NCBI GenBank assembly: GCA_014381105.1
Contig: JACMIO010000143.1
Location: 1-6,884, forward strand
Direction of reading: 5' to 3'
DNA from: a bacterium
GTDB taxonomy: Archaea > Thermoproteota > Nitrososphaeria > Nitrososphaerales > Nitrososphaeraceae
DNA: 6,884 nt
Within the stretch, counting starts at the first letter, position 1; each line of letters opens with the position of its first letter. This document shows positions 1 through 5,936 of the stretch, one piece after another. Position numbers and translations under genes: made by a program. Below the pieces are notes generated by a model, which did no database searches, was not told the origin of the DNA, and was given only the letters and a program-made list of their open reading frames with translations.

Positions 1-964
1 CAGGCTGACTTCAGGACTTGAATCCCTCGTATTAGGAGAAGATCAAATTTTGGGTCAAGTTAAAAGGGCCTTTGAATATTCCCGCCAGAATTGCTACGTT
101 GATTCATTCATTCCGATAATTTTTGAACATGCAATAAAGGTTGGGAGTAGAATTAGAACTAACACTGGTTTGAATAAAGGGAGCGTATCGATAGGTTCGA
201 TGGCAGTTAATTTGGCTGAGGAATATTTTGATGATTTTCAAAATAAAAAAGTACTATTGATTGGAACAGGTGAGGGAGCGACATTAGTTGCCAAATCGCT
301 CAAGAAGAGACAGGTCAACTTTGAAGTTGCAAGCAGAACTTATGAGAGAGCAAAGTCATTTTCTAGTACTGTTGGTGGAACTCCAATAGAATTTGAAGAT
401 GCACTTCATAATTTTGATAAGACTGATATCATCTTTGTTTCTACGACAGCTCCATACTATCTTATTACTTATGATCGAATTTTCAATTGTAAAAATAAAA
501 TTGATGGAATGATGATATTTGATCTTTCCAATCCAAGGACTGTTGATGACAAAATTGCAACAATATCTGGAATAAAATTAGTTAATATAGATCAAATTGC
601 AGAAATAGTAGATAGAAACCTGAAACGTAGACATGAAGAAATTAGGTTGGCTGAAAAGATGATCCAAGGTGGAATGGAATCCATGGATTTATTATTTAGA
701 AAGATCAAGGCTGAACCTTTTGTAGTATCAATATTCAAGATAGTAGATGAAGTGAGAAATAGGGAATTATTCAAGGCAGCAAGGATGCTAGGAATTAAGA
801 AAGGAATGAAGGAAATTGAAATTATGGAGCAGCTATCATTTGCAATAGTAGAAGGAATATTATCTACACCTATGAATAATTTCAGAAAGGAAATTGGTAA
901 TGCAGAAAAAAATGAGGATGTATTGAACATAGTATCAAGGATTTTTAATTATGAACCAAAATGA
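1..964 (+). CDS. hemA: Glutamyl-tRNA reductase, 5'-partial
   Basis: The enzyme reduces glutamyl-tRNA(Glu) with NADPH to glutamate-1-semialdehyde, the first committed step of C5-pathway tetrapyrrole synthesis, in the cytoplasm. The reading frame is open from base 2 to the TGA at 962-964. The codons from base 2 encode the family signature SGLESLVLGEDQILGQVK, so the TTG at 50 lies inside the gene and is not its start. By comparison with the E. coli protein, about 100 N-terminal residues are outside the window, including the catalytic Cys of the STCNR motif. Visible parts are the RIRTNTG segment (about 151-171), a Rossmann NADPH site VLLIGTGEGA (about 251-280; many family members read GAGEMG), SRTYERA, the DLSNPRTVDD segment, the spinal helix with NLKRRHEEIRLAEKM, and a C-terminal dimerisation region ending near TPMNNFRKE. 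The last 14 nt overlap hemB. Expected pairing is with HemL, also in this cluster, because the semialdehyde is labile. Confidence 0.97.
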   Translation, partial: RLTSGLESLVLGEDQILGQVKRAFEYSRQNCYVDSFIPIIFEHAIKVGSRIRTNTGLNKGSVSIGSMAVNLAEEYFDDFQNKKVLLIGTGEGATLVAKSLKKRQVNFEVASRTYERAKSFSSTVGGTPIEFEDALHNFDKTDIIFVSTTAPYYLITYDRIFNCKNKIDGMMIFDLSNPRTVDDKIATISGIKLVNIDQIAEIVDRNLKRRHEEIRLAEKMIQGGMESMDLLFRKIKAEPFVVSIFKIVDEVRNRELFKAARMLGIKKGMKEIEIMEQLSFAIVEGILSTPMNNFRKEIGNAEKNEDVLNIVSRIFNYEPK

Positions 965-1958
965 AGACAATGAGTTCAATGGGTTTCCACAAGTTCGACT
1001 AAGAAGATTAAGGCGTACACCTGCTATAAGAGATCTTTTGCAAGAAACAAGATTATCAGTAAAAGATCTTGTGTGTCCTGTTTTTGTTCAAGAAGGGATC
1101 AATGAACCAAAAGAAATTGAGTTGATGCCTGGAATCTTCAGAATACCTCAAAAAAGTATAGTCAAAAATGTCCAAGAGTTGTATGATTTGGGCGTAAAGA
1201 CCTTTTTGATTTTTGGAATTCCAAAACTAAAAAACGATAGAGCTACCAGTGCATATCGAAAAGACGGAATAGTTCAAGAATCCGTGAAGACAATTAAGAA
1301 TAATTTCGGCGAAAAAATTGTAATAATTACTGATGTATGTCTATGTCAATATACTTCACACGGACACTGCGGTATCATAAAAAATAATGTTGCAGACAAT
1401 GATGAAAGTTTGAAAGTCTTGGATCGCGTCGCGTTAAGTCATGCCGAAGCTGGAACTGATTTCGTAGCACCTTCAGCTATGATGGACGGACAGGTAAAAA
1501 GTATCAGGAAGGCACTAGACCATAATAGCTTTAAAAATGTGGGTATTATTGGATATTCTGCTAAATTGTCCTCCAATCTATATACTCCATTTAGAGATGC
1601 ATCTCACTCCACTCCAGAATTTGGTGATAGAAAATCATACCAAATGCCATTTCAAAATACTAACGAAGCGCTTCATGAAATAATGATGGATGTTAAAGAA
1701 GGTGCAGACATTATAATGATAAAACCTGCCTTGCCATATCTTGACTTAATTTACAAGACTAGACAGAGTACCTTATTACCAGTATGTGCGTACAGCGTCT
1801 CAGGTGAATATTCTATCGTAAAAGCGGCAGCTCTTGAAGGATGGGTAAACGAAGAAGAAGTAATTATGGAATTTACAACCTCGATTAAAAGAGCGGGGGC
1901 AGACATCATCATATCTTACCATACAAAGAAGATTGCAGAGATATTGAACAACGATTAA
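951..1958 (+). CDS. hemB: Delta-aminolevulinic acid dehydratase (porphobilinogen synthase)
   Basis: The enzyme condenses two 5-aminolevulinate molecules to porphobilinogen. The 335-residue length is normal for the family. Visible features are the Arg-rich N-terminal arm RLRRLRRTPAIRDLL (16-30); the zinc-type active-site motif DVCLCQYTSHGHCG with Cys130, Cys132 and Cys140; the first Schiff-base lysine Lys205 in YSAKLSSNLYTPFRDA; the second, Lys258, in MIKPALPYLDL; and an NEAL segment with Glu239 where allosteric Mg-binding Glu occurs in some homologues. The cysteine triplet marks the Zn-dependent rather than the Mg-only active-site class. The segment QMPFQN (231-236) has Pro where Asp or Asn is usual. 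The ATG at 951 lies inside the hemA end, with a weak AGGA-like ribosome site about 9 nt upstream, and gives the expected N-terminus. The overlap suggests coupled translation with hemA. TAA is at 1956-1958. Confidence 0.97.
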   Translation: MNQNEDNEFNGFPQVRLRRLRRTPAIRDLLQETRLSVKDLVCPVFVQEGINEPKEIELMPGIFRIPQKSIVKNVQELYDLGVKTFLIFGIPKLKNDRATSAYRKDGIVQESVKTIKNNFGEKIVIITDVCLCQYTSHGHCGIIKNNVADNDESLKVLDRVALSHAEAGTDFVAPSAMMDGQVKSIRKALDHNSFKNVGIIGYSAKLSSNLYTPFRDASHSTPEFGDRKSYQMPFQNTNEALHEIMMDVKEGADIIMIKPALPYLDLIYKTRQSTLLPVCAYSVSGEYSIVKAAALEGWVNEEEVIMEFTTSIKRAGADIIISYHTKKIAEILNND

Positions 1959-1998
1959 AGATACAATTATAACAGTTTTAAAATTATGATATTCATGT
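1959..1998 (+). promoter_or_regulatory. hemB-hemL gap with TATA-like element
   Basis: This 40-nt AT-rich spacer contains AATTATAA at 1965-1972, centred about 30 nt before the hemL TTG (1999) and about 27 nt before an out-of-frame ATG (1995). That is the distance of an archaeal TATA box from the first base of a leaderless transcript, so an internal promoter is possible. The sequence is so AT-rich that a chance match is equally plausible. The only ribosome-site-like bases are TGAT at 1987-1990, which is weak. Confidence 0.25.
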
Positions 1999-3267
1999 TT
2001 GTCGGCTTCTCTATTTAATAGAGCAAAAGAAATAATCCCTGGTGGTGTTAACAGTCCGGTTCGTTTCTATGAACCATATCCTTTCTTTGCCTCATACGGC
2101 AGAGGTTCAAAGATTATTACAGAAGATCATGACACCCTAATTGACTATTGCCTAGGGTACGGTGCTGTTATTTTAGGACATGCGTATTTTGAAGTTTTAA
2201 ACGCTGTGAAGAAACAGCTGGAAAAGGGCAATATTTTCTGTGTTCCTACAGAAAATGAGGTTAGACTTGCTGAACTGATAATTGAAATGATTCCCAATAT
2301 GGAAATGGTAAGACTGATGAACACGGGATCAGAAACAACTATGCATTCTATCAGGCTGGCAAGGGCTTTTACAAAGAAAAAAAAGGTGGTCAAGTTTGAC
2401 GGATGTTACCACGGTGCTTATGATTATGTTATGGTAAATCCGGGTTCTAGTGCCTCAAATAATTCATTTAATGGCAATTTGGAAGAGTCGATGAATCAAA
2501 CATTACTATTACCATACAACGACTTAGGTGCCCTCGAAAATCTGGTCAAGACTAACAATGATATTGCTTGTGTGATAATTGAACCGGTTTTGGCAAACAT
2601 GGGCTTAATTATTCCAGAGGAGGATTATCTTAGTAAATTAAGAAGAATTTGTGAAAGGGAAGACATAGTTTTAATTTTTGATGAAGTTGTAACGGGTTTT
2701 AGACTTTCACCGGGGGGTGCCTCCGAATATTTTGGAGTGATACCAGATATTATAACACTTGCAAAATCTATTGGTAATGGGTTTCCACTTTCTGCCATAG
2801 CTGGGAAAAAGAAGATAATGGAATTGTTATCTCCGCAAGGAACTGTATTTCAAGGAAGTACTTATGCAGGAAACCCAATTTCTACAAGTGCAGGGATTGC
2901 GACATTAGAAAAATTAAGTAGCGTGAAAAATGAGTTGTACCCAAAGCTTTCGCGTTTCACCGATACTTTATCTAATGGAGTTAGAGATCATCTAAAAGAT
3001 CTAAAATTTAATGCGAGTGTAAATAATATCTCCTCTATGTTCCAACTCTACTTTACGGATGAAAAAATAAAAGACGCTTCTAGTGTTAGAAAATCAAATA
3101 ACATTATTTATAAGAAACTATTTGACGAACTCTTAAAATCTGGGATATTCATACCACCATCGCAATTTGAAACTTGTTTCATATCCTATTCACATGATGA
3201 TGACGACATAGATAGAACCATTGAATCATTTGCAAAGGCATTAAAAAAAGTGAAAGATTTTGAATAA
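1999..3267 (+). CDS. hemL: Glutamate-1-semialdehyde 2,1-aminomutase
   Basis: This PLP enzyme of the class III aminotransferase fold converts glutamate-1-semialdehyde from HemA to 5-aminolevulinate. The 422-residue length is normal. The N-terminal hallmark SLFNRAKEIIPGGVNSPVR (4-22) is specific to this enzyme. Further on are NTGSETTMHSIRLARA (108-123), GCYHGAYD (135-142), PYND (172-175), EPVLANMG (195-202), the DEVVTGFR motif with Asp228 for the PLP ring nitrogen, the probable Schiff-base Lys256 in LAKSIGNGFP, and STYAGNP (287-293). Several positions differ from the textbook forms NSGTEA, GKIIGGG and AGTLSGNP, so the protein is divergent, but the N-terminus and the heme-gene neighbours make another aminotransferase unlikely. 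The start must be TTG: an in-frame TGA lies at 1987-1989, no ATG or GTG lies between, and the next in-frame Met (about residue 97) is far inside the fold. Its end overlaps hemC by 8 nt. Confidence 0.94.
   Translation: MSASLFNRAKEIIPGGVNSPVRFYEPYPFFASYGRGSKIITEDHDTLIDYCLGYGAVILGHAYFEVLNAVKKQLEKGNIFCVPTENEVRLAELIIEMIPNMEMVRLMNTGSETTMHSIRLARAFTKKKKVVKFDGCYHGAYDYVMVNPGSSASNNSFNGNLEESMNQTLLLPYNDLGALENLVKTNNDIACVIIEPVLANMGLIIPEEDYLSKLRRICEREDIVLIFDEVVTGFRLSPGGASEYFGVIPDIITLAKSIGNGFPLSAIAGKKKIMELLSPQGTVFQGSTYAGNPISTSAGIATLEKLSSVKNELYPKLSRFTDTLSNGVRDHLKDLKFNASVNNISSMFQLYFTDEKIKDASSVRKSNNIIYKKLFDELLKSGIFIPPSQFETCFISYSHDDDDIDRTIESFAKALKKVKDFE
3250..3253 (+). promoter_or_regulatory. Probable ribosome binding site of hemC
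   Basis: GTGA inside the end of hemL lies 6 nt before the hemC TTG. It can pair with the CACC-containing 3' end of archaeal 16S rRNA. With the 8-nt gene overlap it suggests translational coupling of hemC to hemL. A four-base match in A-rich sequence is weak evidence. Confidence 0.35.
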
Positions 3268-4213
3268 TTATAGAGTCGCAACACGTGGAAGCAAATTGGC
3301 TTTGATACAGACCGAAATAGTAACTGACAATTTGCACAAACATTATCCTAATGTAAAATGGGATGTTGTAAAAATTAAATCTAGTGGAGATATTAATAAA
3401 AACAAGTTACTTTTTTCTGTCGACGAAAAAGGTGTATTTGAAAAGGAAGTTGATAGAGCTGTTCTCGAGGAGGAGGCAGATTTTGCGGTGCATAGTATCA
3501 AGGACATTCCCACTGATATTGGCGATGAATTAGTCGTAGCGTCAATACTAAAACGAGAAAAGCCAAACGATGTCTTAATTGGAAAATCAAAATCAAGAAT
3601 AGAATCATTAGATCCAAACTCCCATGTAGGCACAAGCAGTTTAAGAAGAGCTGTTCAAATAAAAAGGAAGAATCCGAATGTAAAAGTGATTCCAATAAGA
3701 GGTAATGTCGAAAGTCGGGTAAGAAAATGTATTGAAGGTCCTTTTGACGCCCTTGTTTTGGCAGAAGCTGGCCTGAAAAGACTTCACTTGACAAGTTTTA
3801 TAGTTCAGCGGTTTAACTATCGAGATTTCGTTCCAGCTCCAGGTCAAGGAGCAATTGGAATCGTATGTCGAAAAGATAACAAAAACCTAGTTGCTAAATT
3901 ACAAAAAATTGAAGATAAACCATCAAGATATGCTATCGATGCAGAGCGATCTCTGATCCACTACTTGAATGCTGGTTGCAGATTTCCAGTAGGTGCCATA
4001 GCGTTACCTAATTTGAAAACTAATAGAATCGTGATGTATTCAACAGTTTTTTCTGCTGATGGTACTCAATCAATAAACATAAAAAAATCAGATGTCATAT
4101 CAAATGCATCTAAGGTTGGAAGGGATGTAGCAATTGACCTATTATCAAAAGGAGCAGCAGATTTTGCTCATGAATGGAGAGAGGCATTAGAAAAGTGGAA
4201 CAGCCAAAAGTAA
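3260..4213 (+). CDS. hemC: Hydroxymethylbilane synthase (porphobilinogen deaminase)
   Basis: The enzyme polymerises four porphobilinogens into the linear tetrapyrrole hydroxymethylbilane on a covalently bound dipyrromethane cofactor. The 317 residues match the family. In order: RVATRGSKLALIQ (5-17), KGVFEKEVDRA (57-67), AVHSIKDIPT (76-85) with the catalytic Asp82, GTSSLRRAVQ (124-133), IRGNVESRV (146-154), DALVLAEAGLKRL (163-175), VPAPGQGAIGI (191-201), and LNAGCRFPVGA (236-246) with Cys240, the expected cofactor-attachment residue. All three domains are present. A TTG start is effectively forced: TGA is in frame at 3251-3253, and the only other near-start codon is ATT at 3257, since the conserved RVATRGS begins four codons after the TTG. 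A GTGA ribosome-site match lies at 3250-3253. The gene starts inside the end of hemL and its end overlaps the SUMT gene. Confidence 0.96.
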   Translation: MNNYRVATRGSKLALIQTEIVTDNLHKHYPNVKWDVVKIKSSGDINKNKLLFSVDEKGVFEKEVDRAVLEEEADFAVHSIKDIPTDIGDELVVASILKREKPNDVLIGKSKSRIESLDPNSHVGTSSLRRAVQIKRKNPNVKVIPIRGNVESRVRKCIEGPFDALVLAEAGLKRLHLTSFIVQRFNYRDFVPAPGQGAIGIVCRKDNKNLVAKLQKIEDKPSRYAIDAERSLIHYLNAGCRFPVGAIALPNLKTNRIVMYSTVFSADGTQSINIKKSDVISNASKVGRDVAIDLLSKGAADFAHEWREALEKWNSQK

Positions 4214-4968
4214 AACCAAAAGGCAAAGTGTATATCTGTGGAGCAGGTCCGGGTGACCGAAACTTGCTAACAATAAAAGCTTGCAAACTATTGTCAGAAT
4301 GTGATGTTATCCTTTACGATAGGTTAGTAAACAAAGGGATTCTTAATATGGCTGCCTCTCAATCAGAAAAAGTTTATGTTGGCAGGGAGTCAGGTGATCC
4401 TACTACTAATCAAATGATTACAAATGAGTTAATGCTAAAGTACGCAAATGATGGAAAAAAAATACTGAGATTGAAAGGCGGTGATCCATTTATTTTTGGT
4501 CGTGGTGGCGAGGAAGCTGAATTTCTCGCATCCAAAAATATAAAATACGAAATAGTTCCTGGAATATCTTCTTTAAATGGCGCAGCAGTATATTCGGGTA
4601 TTCCATTAACACATAGAGATTATTCATCATCTGTCGTGATATTAACAGGCCATGAATCAATTGAGAAAAAAAAGTCATCCATAAAATGGAATTCCATTAC
4701 AAAGGCAGCTGATACCATTGTGATTTTCATGGGTCTGGAACAATTAAATGATATTACCAGAAAACTCATTGGAGCTGGATTAACCAGAAATGCAAAGATT
4801 GCGGTCATTGAAAATGCCACGTCAAATAAACAGAAAGTAGTGATTGGCAATTTAGACAATATTGAAAAAAAGGTAAAGCAGAAAAAAGTTCATTCTCCTG
4901 CGATAATAATTGTTGGAAAAGTTGTAGGAATTCAAAACAAAATAAACTGGTTTGTTCCAACTAATTAG
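4174..4968 (+). CDS. cobA: Uroporphyrinogen-III C-methyltransferase (SUMT)
   Basis: The enzyme uses two S-adenosylmethionines to methylate uroporphyrinogen III at C2 and C7, giving precorrin-2, the branch point for siroheme, cobalamin and siroheme-derived heme. The 264 residues form a single tetrapyrrole-methylase domain without a fused CysG oxidase/chelatase or HemD part. Motifs: KVYICGAGPGDRNLLT (18-33), the SAM-site DRLV (49-52), LRLKGGDPFIFGRGGEE (98-114), VPGISS (128-133), GIPLTHRDYSSSV (142-154), TGH (158-160) and FMGLEQL (185-191). This set is diagnostic for SUMT among tetrapyrrole methylases. The ATG at 4174 overlaps hemC by 40 nt. GTG at 4195 would also give a full domain with a 19-nt overlap and has GAGG 10 nt upstream, so the true start is uncertain by seven codons. 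The symbol is also written sumT in archaea. The stop is TAG at 4966-4968. Confidence 0.95.
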   Translation: MERGIRKVEQPKVKPKGKVYICGAGPGDRNLLTIKACKLLSECDVILYDRLVNKGILNMAASQSEKVYVGRESGDPTTNQMITNELMLKYANDGKKILRLKGGDPFIFGRGGEEAEFLASKNIKYEIVPGISSLNGAAVYSGIPLTHRDYSSSVVILTGHESIEKKKSSIKWNSITKAADTIVIFMGLEQLNDITRKLIGAGLTRNAKIAVIENATSNKQKVVIGNLDNIEKKVKQKKVHSPAIIIVGKVVGIQNKINWFVPTN

Positions 4969-5040
4969 ACTAACCTATATTATCAATATCCTAAAACAGT
5001 AATCCTAATGCTTTTATGACAAGCAAATTTTATTATCTTA
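4969..5040 (+). promoter_or_regulatory. SUMT-hemD gap, possible internal promoter
   Basis: This 72-nt AT-rich spacer has two TATA-like stretches: TATATTA at 4976-4982 and CTTTTATG at 5011-5018. The second is centred about 27 nt before the hemD TTG, the position expected for a leaderless archaeal transcript beginning at that codon. No convincing ribosome binding site precedes hemD, which fits leaderless initiation. I see no hairpin or clear T-run terminator. The assignment rests on spacing alone. Confidence 0.3.
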
Positions 5041-5850
5041 TTGGGTAAGATTTTAATCAACAAAACAATTGCAATAACACGTAGTGAATCAAATAATACC
5101 GAATTCATACGATTGGTAAAACAAGAAGGCGGCATACCAATCTCCTTACCAACAATGAAATTAATTCCTATTGATTCGCAACAATTTCTTGAAAAATTCT
5201 CTCAATTTTGTTCCAAACAATACCACTATTACTTATTCATGAGTCCTAATTCTGTAAATCTATTCTTCAAATTGGTGAGAGAAAATAATCTAACTCCATT
5301 ATTGGAGCAACAACTATCCAAATGTGATGTTATTGCAATAGGACCGTCAACAAGAAAAAGACTTGAATCGAATAATGTTTTGGTAAAGTGGCAGCCAAGT
5401 GACTATTCCACTTTTGGTATTCTGAGTTTATTAAAAAAATTATCGGTCAAGCCCGGGACTCGGATAATGATACCAAGGAGCGGGGCGTCAAACTCTTTTC
5501 TAAAGGATAAATTAGATTCAATGTCAATAATTCTGGATGAATTTTACATCTATTATCCTCAAGTAGAAACGTCAAATCAGACATGGATTGATTTCTCAAA
5601 GCAAATCAAAATGAATAAGGTACAAGCCATAATTTTTACTAGCCCTTCGGCGGTTCGCTATTTCTTTTCAATAATGCAAGTAGTTCTCCCCGGCTTTAAG
5701 CGGCATGTCAATGAGATAGAAGCTTTGATAAGCATTGGTCCTAATACGACAAGAGAACTTAAGTCGAAGGATATTTTCCCGGTTGAATCTGATGAACATA
5801 CAATTAGAGGTACTGTACAATTGGTAAACAGGATTTTTTCCAAAAAATAA
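5041..5850 (+). CDS. hemD: Uroporphyrinogen-III synthase
   Basis: The enzyme cyclises hydroxymethylbilane from HemC to uroporphyrinogen III while inverting ring D. The family is poorly conserved, but the recognisable elements are in order: N-terminal strand NKTIAITRS (7-15), GGIPISLPTMKLIP (30-43), LFMSPNSVNLFF (65-76), VIAIGPSTRKRLE (97-109), IMIPRSGAS (142-150), AIIFTSPSAVRYFF (196-209), SIGPNTTRELK (231-241) and the C-terminal DEHTIRGTVQLV (251-262). The 269 residues, covering both lobes, are slightly on the long side of normal. TTG at 5041 is the most upstream ordinary start: TGA is in frame at 5017-5019, and the next Met (residue 39) would remove the first conserved strand. The position beside hemC and SUMT supports the call. 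The stop is TAA at 5848-5850. Confidence 0.93.
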   Translation: MGKILINKTIAITRSESNNTEFIRLVKQEGGIPISLPTMKLIPIDSQQFLEKFSQFCSKQYHYYLFMSPNSVNLFFKLVRENNLTPLLEQQLSKCDVIAIGPSTRKRLESNNVLVKWQPSDYSTFGILSLLKKLSVKPGTRIMIPRSGASNSFLKDKLDSMSIILDEFYIYYPQVETSNQTWIDFSKQIKMNKVQAIIFTSPSAVRYFFSIMQVVLPGFKRHVNEIEALISIGPNTTRELKSKDIFPVESDEHTIRGTVQLVNRIFSKK

Positions 5851-5936
5851 GAATGCATGTTTTCTCACTCTGATGTTGTATGGGAATAACAAGGTTTTTC
5901 AAACGAAGGTACTAGATACTATACGATATTAACAAT
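5851..5936 (+). promoter_or_regulatory. hemD-radA intergenic region
   Basis: This 86-nt spacer is the longest in the window and probably holds the radA promoter and the end of the tetrapyrrole transcript. Short T-runs (5859-5862 and 5895-5899) could serve as weak archaeal termination signals. There is no stable hairpin. Two adjacent near-identical heptamers, TACTAGA and TACTATA, lie at 5910-5923, ending 13 nt before the radA ATG. The TATA-like bases in the second heptamer are too close to the ATG to be a promoter for it. No clear TATA box or ribosome site is seen at standard distance. Confidence 0.25.

Noticed and set aside
50..52. TTG as the start of hemA
   Set aside because: The frame continues upstream to base 2 and encodes the conserved GluTR signature before this TTG, so the gene is cut by the window edge.
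592..930. Minus-strand open frame of 112 codons opposite hemA
   Set aside because: It is hydrophobic and low in complexity, as expected when AT-rich, Lys/Glu-rich coding DNA is read on the other strand. hemA is clearly coding through the whole stretch.
3343..3847. Three overlapping minus-strand open frames opposite hemC
   Set aside because: hemC motifs run continuously through this region, and the minus-strand products show no recognisable domain.
5830..5850. T-run and A-run at the end of hemD as a terminator hairpin
   Set aside because: The T6-CC-A6 pairing would leave a two-base loop with only A-T pairs, lies within the coding sequence and is not stable enough to call.
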